Shown: positions 17,302 through 25,859 of the stretch, piece by piece | Position numbering within the stretch: position 1 is the stretch's first letter | Layout: every line of letters begins with the position of its first letter | Assembly: GCA_036262515.1 (NCBI GenBank) | Contig: DATAIT010000009.1 | Span: 1-64,000, forward strand | Direction: 5' to 3' | DNA from: Acidimicrobiales bacterium | GTDB lineage: Bacteria; Actinomycetota; Acidimicrobiia; Acidimicrobiales; GCA-2861595 | DNA: 64,000 nucleotides | Position numbers and translations under genes: made by a program | The notes under the pieces: model-generated | What the model was told of the DNA's origin: nothing | The model's database searches: none | Seen by the model: only the letters and a program-made list of their open reading frames with translations

Positions 17302-17577
17302 TCAGAGGCGCGGCGGCGGAGGATCGGGCGTCTGCGGGGGCGGCGGGTCCTGCGGTTGCTGGGCGAGGTGCTCGATCAGCGGCTCGATGTGCAGGAACGC
17401 CCCGAGCTCGGCGCGCAGGCGCTCGACCGCATCGCCCGCCGCGCTGATCTGGGCGCGGCCCGACATCTCCCCGACCACGGAGATTCCTTCGGTGGAGCGT
17501 AGCTGGTCGAGCCAGTCCTCCGGGGCCACGGTCCGCTGGCTGCGGCGGACGGCGACGATGTACTGCGGGTCGGCCAT
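17302..17577 (-). CDS. Stand-alone I9/subtilisin-propeptide-like protein
   Basis: A 91-residue protein. Residues 1-70 follow the beta-alpha-beta-beta-alpha-beta order of inhibitor I9/subtilisin propeptides: QYIVAVR, PEDWLDQLRST, ISVVGEM, RAQISAA, DAVERLRAELG, FLHIEPLIEH. The last strand resembles the propeptide end that enters the protease active site. A Pro-rich tail follows. It is encoded 28 nt after a subtilase gene, so it is probably an inhibitor or folding chaperone for one or both neighbouring subtilases. The fold is inferred by eye from pattern, not from a search. Confidence 0.6.
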   Translation of the reverse strand: MADPQYIVAVRRSQRTVAPEDWLDQLRSTEGISVVGEMSGRAQISAAGDAVERLRAELGAFLHIEPLIEHLAQQPQDPPPPQTPDPPPPRL

Positions 17578-17605
17578 CGAGGCCGAGGATACGGCCGCTG
17601 CTCGG

Positions 17606-19138
17606 CTACTTGACCACCAGCTTGGCGGCCGACGGGATGCCCCGGCCCTGGTAGCGGGGGGCCAACCCGATGTCCCGGCTCACCTGGCGGAGGAGCGAAC
17701 GGGCTTTCTCGGCACGGGTGAGGTCGCGGGGCAGTTGCCGGTAGGCCGGCGAGGCGGACAGCACGGCGGCCAGCAGGCCGCACGCCGCCGGGCTCGCCAT
17801 CGAGGTGCCGTCCATCGGGGCGTAGGGCGCCACCATCCCGAAGCGCTCCGGGACGGGGGCGATGATGCCCACGCCCGGGGCGGCGCAGTCGATCTCCGGC
17901 CCGAAGCAGCTGAAGTTGGCGAGATACAGGTTGTCGTCGCCGAACTTCTCCGGCTCTTGCGGGAGGCGGATGGATGCCAGCGAGCCGGGCGGCCCCCACC
18001 CCTCCAGCCCGAGGGCGGACACGGCGATGCACTCTGGAAACGCCGCCGGGAACTCGACCGGACCGGCGCTGTTGGCGGCTGCGCAGACGCACAGGGTGCC
18101 CCGCTCGCTGGCGTCGACGATGGCGTCGTGCTCGATCTCCGAGGGCTGCGGTGCCCCGAGACTCATGTTGACGAGGTCCGCCCTGCGGGTGCGGGAGAGT
18201 TCGTCGATGGCGTTGGCGATGTCGCCCTGGTTGGCACCCGCGTCGGGTCCGGGGAACACGCGGGCGACGATCAGGTCGACGCCGGGTGCGATCCCGCCGG
18301 GTCGGCGGGAGGTGGCCGATGGACGGGCACCGATGGTGCCGCAGACGTGCGAACCGTGGGAGGCGACGTCGCGCCCGGCACCGGCGGTCGTGGCGTGGGC
18401 GGCGTTGATGAAGGCGCCGGCGTCGACGACGTGGCGGAGGTCGCGATGGGGACCGGCACCGGTGTCGGCGACACCGACGGTGATGCCCTCCCCCCACTCG
18501 TGCACGGGGGCCGACAGGCCGAGGGCCTTGTGCCACCAGGCCACGGTCCCGGTGTCCGGCAGCGGGGGACAGGTCACGGTGACCCCGCTGGCCGGCCCCC
18601 GCACCACCATCGTCCAGTGGTCGCCGGCCGGCAGCACGACCAGCGCAGCCGGCGTCCATGCGCCGGAGAAGCTGAACGTGGCTTTCCCCGTGCTCCCGGT
18701 GCGTGCTGACAGCGTGGTCTGGGTCCCGCCCGCCGAGCGCAGGACGAGCATGGCCTCGGCGTTCGCCAGCGGTGCCGCCGCTCCGCCCGCGACGGTGATC
18801 TCGAAGGTGGTGCCGGCTCCGGCCAGCGCCGCCCCGGGCGGGGACGAGCGGCCCGCCCGGGCCAGGTCCAGAGGAAGCGGGGGGACGGGGAAATGCAGGA
18901 TCTCCGGTTCGATCAGCACGTCCGGCCCGGCCAGCGCCGCCTTCGCCGCCACCTCCGCGGGGTTGGCGTCGAAGACGATGACCTCACGGGCCGTCTCGTC
19001 GGCGGGAGCGAGCCGGCTCACCACCTCGGCGCCGGGTTCGAGGAGCAGGAACGACTGCTCGGCGGCGGCCCGCGACGCCCGCTTCTCGACGTCGTGGAAC
19101 TTCCCCGCTCGGCGGTTCGAAAGCACGTATCTGGCCAC
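17606..19138 (-). CDS. Subtilase (S8) with beta domain, no signal peptide
   Basis: A 510-residue subtilisin-like serine peptidase. Residues 1-85 resemble a propeptide (RYVLSNRR to VLIEPEILHF), about 108-190 look like an Ig-like beta domain, and the S8 domain follows with catalytic D225 (GVADTGAG), H261 (SHGSHVCGT), oxyanion N356 (AAANSAG) and S446 (DGTSMASP). No export signal is visible, so it is probably intracellular. Start GTG 19138 lies 26 nt after the other subtilase gene; the I9-like gene follows 28 nt downstream. Divergent from the CHAT/ECF operon. Confidence 0.9.
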   Translation of the reverse strand: MARYVLSNRRAGKFHDVEKRASRAAAEQSFLLLEPGAEVVSRLAPADETAREVIVFDANPAEVAAKAALAGPDVLIEPEILHFPVPPLPLDLARAGRSSPPGAALAGAGTTFEITVAGGAAAPLANAEAMLVLRSAGGTQTTLSARTGSTGKATFSFSGAWTPAALVVLPAGDHWTMVVRGPASGVTVTCPPLPDTGTVAWWHKALGLSAPVHEWGEGITVGVADTGAGPHRDLRHVVDAGAFINAAHATTAGAGRDVASHGSHVCGTIGARPSATSRRPGGIAPGVDLIVARVFPGPDAGANQGDIANAIDELSRTRRADLVNMSLGAPQPSEIEHDAIVDASERGTLCVCAAANSAGPVEFPAAFPECIAVSALGLEGWGPPGSLASIRLPQEPEKFGDDNLYLANFSCFGPEIDCAAPGVGIIAPVPERFGMVAPYAPMDGTSMASPAACGLLAAVLSASPAYRQLPRDLTRAEKARSLLRQVSRDIGLAPRYQGRGIPSAAKLVVK

Positions 19139-19164
19139 GGTGGTTTCCCTGTCCGTCGGGTCTG

Positions 19165-20451
19165 TCAGTCGACGAAGACGCCGCAGCCGTCGGGGCCCGG
19201 GGTCGCGTCCGCGAGGACCCGGGCGAGCGCATCGCGCGCCGGCATCGGCGGGTCGGTGGACGTCATGGCGGCGGCGATGACGCCGGCGACGCGCGGGGCG
19301 GCGAACGACGTGCCGCTCCATGTGGCGGTGGCGTGCGGGAAGTCGATGGCGCCCGGCGGCACGGGCATGGTGCCGAGGACGTAGGTGCTGCGGCGGTCGA
19401 CGCCGTACGCACAGGCCCGCACCCACGGTCCCCGGTTGGTGAAGTCGGCGGCGACCAGCGCGTCGGGCGGCCCGTGGACGGCGGCGACGCCGACGACGTG
19501 CTCGAAGCCCTCCATGCCACCGAAGGCGGCCGGCCACATCCTGCGCTCGGGAACCCCCGCCTTCTTCGCCATCTCGAAGTCGTTGCCCGCCGCCGCCACG
19601 TACACGGCCCGTGACCGCTTCCCCAGCTCGGTGAGCGCCTTGGTCAGTGCCTGCGGCGGCAGGTCGTCCTCCGAGGGCCCGGCCAGCGACAGGTTCACGA
19701 TGTCGGCCGACCGTTGGCGCAGGAGGTCGAGGGCGAGCTCCACGTCGTCGACCACGCCGACCTCGTCGAGGGTGACCTCGGGGTCGAGCTCGGTGTCGGG
19801 GGCGAGCTGGCGGATGACGCCGGCGACGAACGTCCCGTGCCCTCCGAACACGGAGCGGATCTGGTGCATGGCGTCGTCGACGAGGGTGTCCACGTCGTCG
19901 CCGTCGTCGACGTAGTGCTGGGCGAGGAGTGGGTGTTGATGCGCGCTCGAGGCGACGAACCCGGTGTCGAGGACCGAGACGCGCACGCCCTTGCCGCTGC
20001 CAGGGCGCACGGATCGCTCCGGCTCGACCTGGCCTCGACCGCCGTCGTGGGGGAGGTCGCCGGGTCCGAACTTGAAGACGGGAGCGCCCACCAGCACGTG
20101 GGTCAAGGTGACAGCCGCCGCCGCGCCGTCGATGCCGTCGACCGATTTCCTCACCGTGTCCAGCGCAGCCCTGGCGTCGGTGCGTCCGGCAGCCAGCCGG
20201 TAGCGGCGCAGGCCGAGCCCCTCCAGCAGCCGGCCCTCGCGGCTGTGGCAGCGACTGCGCTTGGCGCCGACCTGTTCGAGGGCCGCACCGAGGACCAGCT
20301 CGAAATCGGTGTCGACGAGCAGCTCGTCCGGGCGGTACAGGTACTTGCTGTTCCCCGACTCGTGCCAGGCGACCCGCCCGTCCTTCACGATCGCGTCCCA
20401 CACGATGTCAGCGACGTCCGGTGCCTTGCCGTCGTTCCCGTCCGGTCTCAT
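19165..20451 (-). CDS. Subtilase (S8), no signal peptide, first of a tandem pair
   Basis: A 428-residue subtilisin-like peptidase. The catalytic residues are D162 (SVLDTGF), H205 (GGHGTFVAG), oxyanion N290 (AAAGND) and S382 (WSGTSFAAP). Residues about 36-120 may be a divergent propeptide (YLYRPDELLV to AAVTLTHVL). No N-terminal signal peptide is present. I chose ATG 20451 behind a G-rich ribosome-binding stretch; the frame stays open upstream but runs across the CHAT promoter region. It heads a minus-strand set with a second subtilase and an I9-like protein. Confidence 0.9.
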   Translation of the reverse strand: MRPDGNDGKAPDVADIVWDAIVKDGRVAWHESGNSKYLYRPDELLVDTDFELVLGAALEQVGAKRSRCHSREGRLLEGLGLRRYRLAAGRTDARAALDTVRKSVDGIDGAAAAVTLTHVLVGAPVFKFGPGDLPHDGGRGQVEPERSVRPGSGKGVRVSVLDTGFVASSAHQHPLLAQHYVDDGDDVDTLVDDAMHQIRSVFGGHGTFVAGVIRQLAPDTELDPEVTLDEVGVVDDVELALDLLRQRSADIVNLSLAGPSEDDLPPQALTKALTELGKRSRAVYVAAAGNDFEMAKKAGVPERRMWPAAFGGMEGFEHVVGVAAVHGPPDALVAADFTNRGPWVRACAYGVDRRSTYVLGTMPVPPGAIDFPHATATWSGTSFAAPRVAGVIAAAMTSTDPPMPARDALARVLADATPGPDGCGVFVD

Positions 20452-20514
20452 GCTCCCCCCTCGTGGGTGTCCAGGCGGCGGCGTGGTGCCACAGCCGGCG
20501 CTTCTAACATCTCT

Positions 20515-20540
20515 GTCACGATGCGCCAATCGGCAGTTTC
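20515..20540 (-). promoter_or_regulatory. Candidate ECF-type promoter for the subtilase genes
   Basis: On the minus strand, GAAAC (20540-20536) and CGTGAC (20520-20515) are 15 nt apart, resembling the AAC/CGT core pattern of many ECF sigma promoters. It lies about 65 nt upstream of the first subtilase start, in the 131-nt gap shared with the CHAT operon. The match is short, so this is tentative. Confidence 0.25.
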
Positions 20541-20582
20541 GTACATCGGCGATCGCGGCGCACCCCGGTTCGGCCGACGGGA

Positions 20583-23225
20583 GTGACCGCCGTCGGGGAC
20601 GACCTCTGCGGCGAGGCATCCGCCGCCATCGAGCTGGCCACCGCCGAGCCCGGGCGGGCCCGCCAGGTGGCCGAGGACGTCCTGGCCCGGGCCCGGCGGG
20701 CCCGTGTACCGACGGCCGTCTCCATGGCCGAGCAGGCCCTCGGGCTGGCGGCACGCGAGGTGGGCGAGATCGCAGGGGCCGTGCGCCACCTTCGCAACGC
20801 CGTCCGGGTGGCCGAGAGGGCCGGCCTGGTCACCCGCGCCGCCGAGGCGCGCGTGAGCCTCGCCCCGACCCTCCAGTACGCCGGGCAGGCCGCACCTGCA
20901 CTGCGTGAGGCCGACCGGGCGGCGGCCGTGCTGCGGGGCCCGGCCCTGGCCCGCCTGCAGATGCAGCGGTCGGGCATCCTCGTGCGGCTCGGCCGGACGG
21001 AGGAGGCACTCGACCTCCTCGCCCCCGCGGCCGCCACCTTCCGGCGCACCGGCGACGTGGTGTGGGAGGCGCGGCTGCTCAACCTCCGCGGCATCCTCCA
21101 CGGCAATCGCGGCGCCTACGCCGCGGGTGAGCGGGACTTCCGCCGCGCCGGTGAGCTGTTCGCAGCGGCCGGCGACGAGGTGGCCGCCGCCCACATGGTG
21201 TGCAACCGGGCGTGGCTGAGCGGGCGCAGGGGGGAGGTGCCGGCCGCTCTCGCCCTCTACGACGAGTCGGAGGCGCGCCTGCGGGCGCTGGGCGTGCCCT
21301 TCACCGTCCCTCTGGTCGACAAGTGCGAGGTCCTCCTCGCCGTCCACCTCGGTGCCGAGGCCCGGTCGACCGCAGAAGCGGCAGTGCGGGAGTTCGCGGC
21401 GGGAGGGATGGCGTCGGACGTGCCGGAGGCGCAGCTCAAGGTGGCCCACGCCGCCCTGCTCGAAGGCGACTCCGCCGCTGCGGCGGCCGCCGCCGGGCGG
21501 GCGGCGGCCGCCTTCGCTCGCCAGGGCCGGCCCGGCTGGGAGGCGATGGCACGATGGGCCGCTGTCCGGGCCCGCTGCGAGACGGCGCGGCCGACGGCGG
21601 CGACCCAACGGGCCGCAGTGGCCGCCGCCGAGTCCCTCGACGCCGCTGGGCAGGTCGTGGTCGCCCTCGACGCCCGTCTGGTAGCGGCCCGGATCGCCCT
21701 CCAGCGCCGCAAGGTGGCCGAGGCCGAGTCGCTCCTCGCCCCCGTTCGGGTGCGGCGGGGCACGCCCGCCGAGCTGCGCACGCGCACGTGGTACGCCCAG
21801 GCGCTGCTGCGCACGGCCCAGGGCGACCGGTCCGGCGCCGAGCGGGCGCTGCGTGCCGGCTGGCAGGTGCTCGACGAGTACCGGGCCAGTCTCGGGGCCA
21901 CCGAGCTGCGCGCCAGCGTGTCGGGTCACGGCCAGGACCTGGCCCGGCTCGGCGTCGCCCATGCGCTCGAGGCCGGCCGGCCGGACGGCGTGCTGCGGTG
22001 GGTCGAGCGGGCGCGGGCTGCCGCCCTGCGCCTCCGCCCGGTGCGGCCCCCGGACGACGACGCGCTGGCCCACGATCTGGCCGAGCTGCGCGAGGTCGCG
22101 GCCGAGCTGGCCAAGGCCCACCCGCCGGGTGCGGCGGCCAAGCTCATGAGCCGGCAGGTGGCGCTCGAGGAGGCGGTGCGCCGCCGGGCCCGCCAGGCCG
22201 CCGGCAGCGGCGCGGTCGACGCCGTGCCGACCCTTCCCCGCCTGGCTTCGGCCCTCGCCGAGCGCGTGCTTCTCGAGATCGTCCAGGTGGACGGCTTCCT
22301 CCACGCGCTGGTGGTTCGGGACGGTCGAGCCGTGCTGCACGCCATGGGGCCTGCCGCAGCGGCCGAGCGCGAGCTGGAGCAGCTGCGGTCCGCGCTCCGC
22401 CGCCTGGCCCACCGGCGAGGATCGGCGGCGTCGCTCCAGGCTGCCGTCGCCGCCGCTGCGGCCGCCGGCGAAGGCCTGGAAGCGCTCCTCATCGCGCCGG
22501 TGGCGGCGGACATCGCTGACCGGTCGCTCGTCATCTCGCCTCCGGGTCGTCTGTATGCGCTGCCGTGGTCGGTGCTGCCGTCGTGCCGCGGGCGGCCCCT
22601 GTCGGTGGTGCCGTCCTCGGCCCTGTGGCTCCGGACCCACGAGGCGGCCGCCAGCCTGTCCGGCGACGGTCGGGCGCCGCTCCTCGTCGCCGGGCCCGGG
22701 CTGGCCCATGCCGCCGAGGAGGTCGAGCTCCTGCGCGGGACGTACGCGGCGCCGACCGTCCTCGTGGGCGAGGCGGCGACGGCCGGGGCGGTGGGCGGAA
22801 ATCTCCACGGGGCCGGGCTGGCCCACATTGCGGCCCACGGGTCCTTCCGGGCCGACAACCCGCTGTTCTCGTGCCTGCGCCTGGCCGACGGGCCGTTCAC
22901 CGTGTACGACCTGGAGGCCCTGGGGGCCGCCCCGCCGGTGCTGGTGCTGTCGGCGTGCGAGTCGGGCCTGTCCGCCGTGCGCCCGGGCGACGAGCTGATG
23001 GGGCTGGCCTCGGCGTTGTTCATGATCGGCACGCGTGCGCTCGTGGCCAGCGTGGGTCCGGTGCCCGACGACGCCACCAAGGCGCTCATGGTCCGGTTCC
23101 ACCAGCGGCTCGCCAGCGGGTCGTCCCCGTCACAGGCCCTGGCCTCGGCCGGAGGCGGAGACCGGCCGACGACCGACCCGGCGTGGGTGGCGGCCGCCTC
23201 GTTCCTCTGCTTCGGGGCCGGCTGA
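20583..23225 (+). CDS. TPR-CHAT caspase-like protease
   Basis: An 880-residue protein. Residues 1 to about 470 are Ala-rich helical repeats of TPR type. The C-terminal part (about 550-880) is a CHAT domain with the expected dyad: H752 in HIAAHGSFRADNPLFSCLRLADG and C792 in VLSACESGLS. CHAT proteins are clan CD cysteine proteases related to separase and caspases, often activated by partner binding through the repeats. Start GTG 20583. The ECF sigma gene follows after 17 nt and two subtilases are divergent, suggesting a regulated intracellular proteolysis module. Confidence 0.92.
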   Translation: MTAVGDDLCGEASAAIELATAEPGRARQVAEDVLARARRARVPTAVSMAEQALGLAAREVGEIAGAVRHLRNAVRVAERAGLVTRAAEARVSLAPTLQYAGQAAPALREADRAAAVLRGPALARLQMQRSGILVRLGRTEEALDLLAPAAATFRRTGDVVWEARLLNLRGILHGNRGAYAAGERDFRRAGELFAAAGDEVAAAHMVCNRAWLSGRRGEVPAALALYDESEARLRALGVPFTVPLVDKCEVLLAVHLGAEARSTAEAAVREFAAGGMASDVPEAQLKVAHAALLEGDSAAAAAAAGRAAAAFARQGRPGWEAMARWAAVRARCETARPTAATQRAAVAAAESLDAAGQVVVALDARLVAARIALQRRKVAEAESLLAPVRVRRGTPAELRTRTWYAQALLRTAQGDRSGAERALRAGWQVLDEYRASLGATELRASVSGHGQDLARLGVAHALEAGRPDGVLRWVERARAAALRLRPVRPPDDDALAHDLAELREVAAELAKAHPPGAAAKLMSRQVALEEAVRRRARQAAGSGAVDAVPTLPRLASALAERVLLEIVQVDGFLHALVVRDGRAVLHAMGPAAAAERELEQLRSALRRLAHRRGSAASLQAAVAAAAAAGEGLEALLIAPVAADIADRSLVISPPGRLYALPWSVLPSCRGRPLSVVPSSALWLRTHEAAASLSGDGRAPLLVAGPGLAHAAEEVELLRGTYAAPTVLVGEAATAGAVGGNLHGAGLAHIAAHGSFRADNPLFSCLRLADGPFTVYDLEALGAAPPVLVLSACESGLSAVRPGDELMGLASALFMIGTRALVASVGPVPDDATKALMVRFHQRLASGSSPSQALASAGGGDRPTTDPAWVAAASFLCFGAG

Positions 23226-23242
23226 CGCCTACGATCGCCCTC

Positions 23243-23818
23243 GTGAGCCCGGCTGACGACGGAGCGCTGGTCACGGCCGCAGCCGACGGCGACCAGGCGG
23301 CGTGGGACGCCCTGGTCAAGCGCTTCAGCGGGCTGGTGTGGTCCATCGCCCGGTCGCACCGGCTGTCGCAGGCCGACGCCGCCGACGTCTCGCAGACGGC
23401 GTGGCTGCGCCTGGTCGAGAACCTCGGCCGCCTCCGTGATCCCGACAGGGTGGGTGCCTGGCTGGCCACCACCAGCCGGAACGAGTGTCTCCGCATCATC
23501 CGCCTGTCGGGCCGGATGGTGCCCACCGACCTCGACGCCGACACCGACCTGGGCGCCGGCGACGCCCAGGTCGCCCCGCTCGACGCCGCCCTCCTGGCGG
23601 GCGAACGCGACAGCGAGCTGTGGCGGGCCTTCGCAGGGATCAGCGAGCGGTGCCAGGGCCTGCTGCGGCTTCTCATCGCCGATCCTGCGCCCAGCTACGA
23701 GGAGGTCGGCGCCATCCTCGACATGCCGGTGGGAAGCATCGGCCCCACCCGCGCCCGATGCCTCGAGCATCTCCGGCGCAGAGCCGGTATCACCGGCGCC
23801 GTTCGCGGCTCTGAGTGA
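23243..23818 (+). CDS. ECF-type RNA polymerase sigma factor
   Basis: A 191-residue sigma-70 family protein with region 2 (DQAAWDALVKRFSGLVWSIARSHRLSQADAADVSQTAWLRL and VGAWLATTSRNECLRIIR) and region 4 (SYEEVGAILDMPVGSIGPTRARCLEHLRR). GTG start 17 nt after the CHAT gene; its stop precedes the next gene's strong ribosome-binding site. No classical zinc or membrane anti-sigma factor is adjacent, so its control may lie in the CHAT protein or the following small protein. Confidence 0.94.
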   Translation: MSPADDGALVTAAADGDQAAWDALVKRFSGLVWSIARSHRLSQADAADVSQTAWLRLVENLGRLRDPDRVGAWLATTSRNECLRIIRLSGRMVPTDLDADTDLGAGDAQVAPLDAALLAGERDSELWRAFAGISERCQGLLRLLIADPAPSYEEVGAILDMPVGSIGPTRARCLEHLRRRAGITGAVRGSE

Positions 23819-23838
23819 GCGGGAGGAAGGAGGCAGTC

Positions 23839-24321
23839 GTGGCGGAGGACGTGCAGCATCCCGACGAGGCGGACCAGGAGCTGCTGGCGACGCTGCGCAC
23901 CGTCGTGCAGCTGGCCGATCCGGTGCCGGAGCGCGTGCAGGAGGCGGCCCGGGCGTCGTTCACGTGGCGCACGGTGGACGCCGAGCTGGCCGAGCTGGCC
24001 TACGACTCGCTTCTTGACGACGACCGGCTGGCCGGCGTGCGGGGCGACGAGGCGACGCGCACGCTCACCTTCGAAGGGCCCTCCTACACCGTCGAGCTCG
24101 AGGTCGCCGAGGAGGGCGACGGGCGCCGGCTGCTCGGCCAGCTGGTGCCGCCGGCGGCGGCCACGATCGAGGTCCGCCACTCCGGCGGGCTGCTGCGCCT
24201 GGGCGCCGACGAGGTCGGCCGGTTCTCGGCGACCGGGGTGGCGGCCGGCCCGGTGAGCCTGCGCTGTCAGGTCGCCGGCGCGGACGGCCCGCCCCTCCAC
24301 ACCGCCTGGGTCACCGTCTGA
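23839..24321 (+). CDS. Small protein coupled to the ECF sigma factor
   Basis: A 160-residue soluble protein starting at GTG 23839 behind a strong GGAGGAAGGAGG site. The N-terminal third is helical (VPERVQEAARASFTWRTVDAELAELAYDS); the rest is predicted beta-rich and Gly-rich with alternating hydrophobic residues. It has no membrane helix and no Cys cluster. I recall similar proteins beside CHAT and ECF genes in other actinobacteria. It may be an unconventional anti-sigma or an adaptor; this is inference. Confidence 0.75.
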   Translation: MAEDVQHPDEADQELLATLRTVVQLADPVPERVQEAARASFTWRTVDAELAELAYDSLLDDDRLAGVRGDEATRTLTFEGPSYTVELEVAEEGDGRRLLGQLVPPAAATIEVRHSGGLLRLGADEVGRFSATGVAAGPVSLRCQVAGADGPPLHTAWVTV

Positions 24322-24326
24322 CCCAG

Positions 24327-24363
24327 GCTCCGCCGACCCGCCGACCCGCCGACGCGGCGGAGC
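24327..24363 (+). terminator. Inverted repeat after the CHAT/ECF operon
   Basis: GCTCCGCCG (24327-24335) and CGGCGGAGC (24355-24363) are complementary. The 19-nt loop carries further CCGCCGA repeats. Its position directly after the last plus-strand gene and before a convergent gene suits a terminator. Confidence 0.55.
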
Positions 24364-24375
24364 GGGATGCGGGCG

Positions 24376-25056
24376 TCAGGCGGCGGCGGGGGCGCCGGCG
24401 CCCCCGACCTGCGGGGACAGCACGACCTTGACGCCGTGGCGGCGGGCGGCGGCCCGGAACCAGGCCACGCTCACTCCGACGCCTGCGCCGGTGAGCACCC
24501 AGCCGACGACGGCCCGTGCCACCAGGTACGTGGCGGTGTCCATCTGGAACAGGAGGATGCCCGACACGATGACCTGCAACAGGATGTTGAGGCCCCACAG
24601 GACGGCGATGCGGGCGAAGTACCGGCGGACCCACGCCGCTTCTCGCAGGTCATCGGGAAGGGGGACGAAGTCGCCGGCCAGACGCATCGGCATGGGGCGG
24701 TCCCCCCGCGCCGTTGCACAGAAGGCGATGCCGGTGGCGGCGGTGGTGACGAGGGGCTGGATCAGCACGAGAGCCGGGTTGCGCAGGGCGAGGGCCACAC
24801 CGATGCGGGCCACGCCGGTGAGGGCGCCGAGGGCCATGAGGCCGGGGATGGCACGCCCGAGCATGCGGCGACGGAAGATCGCCAGCCCGGTCCAGATCAT
24901 CCCGGCCACCAGGCCGGCCACCACGCCGGCGGCGCGCATGGTGAGCGTGGACAGCACCAGCGGCGCCACGCTCGACTCGCCCAGGCCGGGAGCGGCATGG
25001 CGGGCCATGCACCGCAGTCCGGGGATGTGGACGGCCGTCGCCGGTGCGGAAGGCAT
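24376..25056 (-). CDS. Integral membrane protein (VC0807-like)
   Basis: A 226-residue protein with about five to six hydrophobic helices (around 37-58, 68-90, 95-115, 148-170 and 175-200). The pattern, with AVLWGLNILLQVIVSGILLF in the second half, recalls the VC0807/septation-protein-A-like family of unknown function, but I am not sure. Convergent with the CHAT operon and monocistronic. Confidence 0.65.
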   Translation of the reverse strand: MPSAPATAVHIPGLRCMARHAAPGLGESSVAPLVLSTLTMRAAGVVAGLVAGMIWTGLAIFRRRMLGRAIPGLMALGALTGVARIGVALALRNPALVLIQPLVTTAATGIAFCATARGDRPMPMRLAGDFVPLPDDLREAAWVRRYFARIAVLWGLNILLQVIVSGILLFQMDTATYLVARAVVGWVLTGAGVGVSVAWFRAAARRHGVKVVLSPQVGGAGAPAAA

Positions 25057-25234
25057 GGTTGGTCTTCGGAATCCCGGGCGCCGGGCTGTATCGACTTCCC
25101 GCCCGCCCGTAGCCTTTTCCGGGCCAGCAAAACGTCCGCGCCCGGCGACTGTGGACGAAAGCGCACGTCGCGATCGCGCAGAGTGCGCCCGCCGAGCCCG
25201 GGAACTGCTCGGGGGCGGCGGCCCGGACCCGGTG

Positions 25235-25813
25235 TCAGGGTGAGAGGCGCTCGATCAGCCAGGCGCCCATGTGGCGGCGGTAACGGAGGCGGTCGTGCAG
25301 CCGGTCCTCCCGGTGGTGCCAGAACTCGATCGAGTCGGGCACCAGCCGGAATCCGCCCCAGAACGGGGGCCGTGGGATTTCGGCGGGGAAGCGGGTGGCG
25401 ACCTCGGCGACGCGCGCTTCGAGGGCGGCCCGGTCGGCCACCACCTCGCTCTGGTGTGAGGCCCAGGCGCTCAGCTGGCTGCCGCGCGGGCGCGAGCCCC
25501 AGTACCGGTCGGACTCGGCCGGGTCGACCCTGGCCACCGAGCCCGTCGCCCGGACCTGGCGGTCGGGGGGCCAGTGGAAGAGCAGCGCGGCACGGGGATT
25601 GGCGTCGAGGTCGCGGGCCTTGGGGCTCGTGTAGTTGGTGAAGAAGGTGAAGCCCCGCTCGTCGGCGCTCTTGAGCAGCACCATGCGCCCGCCCGGTCGA
25701 GCGTCGGCCGACGCCGTCACCAGGGCCATGGCGTCGGTGCCGGCGTCGGCGTACCAGGCGTGGAACTGGGCGATCGGGTCGGGGTCCAGGTCGTCCTCGC
25801 TGAGTGCCGGCAC
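25235..25813 (-). CDS. pdxH: Pyridoxamine 5'-phosphate oxidase PdxH
   Basis: A 192-residue FMN enzyme that oxidises pyridoxine or pyridoxamine 5'-phosphate to PLP. Visible motifs are DPIAQFHAWYADA, GRMVLLKSADERGFTFFTNY, SPKARDLDANPRAALLFHW, RGSQLSAWASHQS and the C-terminal FWGGFRLVPDSIEFWHHREDRLHDR. I use GTG 25813; no ATG lies in frame before the upstream gene's stop. Confidence 0.94.
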   Translation of the reverse strand: MPALSEDDLDPDPIAQFHAWYADAGTDAMALVTASADARPGGRMVLLKSADERGFTFFTNYTSPKARDLDANPRAALLFHWPPDRQVRATGSVARVDPAESDRYWGSRPRGSQLSAWASHQSEVVADRAALEARVAEVATRFPAEIPRPPFWGGFRLVPDSIEFWHHREDRLHDRLRYRRHMGAWLIERLSP

Positions 25814-25859
25814 CGGGGCATCTTGCCCGGTCCCGAGGACCTCGTCCCCGCCGGGGGCC

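Noticed and set aside
17302-17577. Gasdermin or pore-forming effector next to the proteases
   Set aside because: The protein is far too short and has no amphipathic pore-forming pattern; it fits a propeptide-like inhibitor better.
20448-23102. An 880-residue open frame antisense to the CHAT gene
   Set aside because: Low-complexity Arg/Gly/Pro composition without motifs, while the plus strand has an intact CHAT dyad and TPRs.
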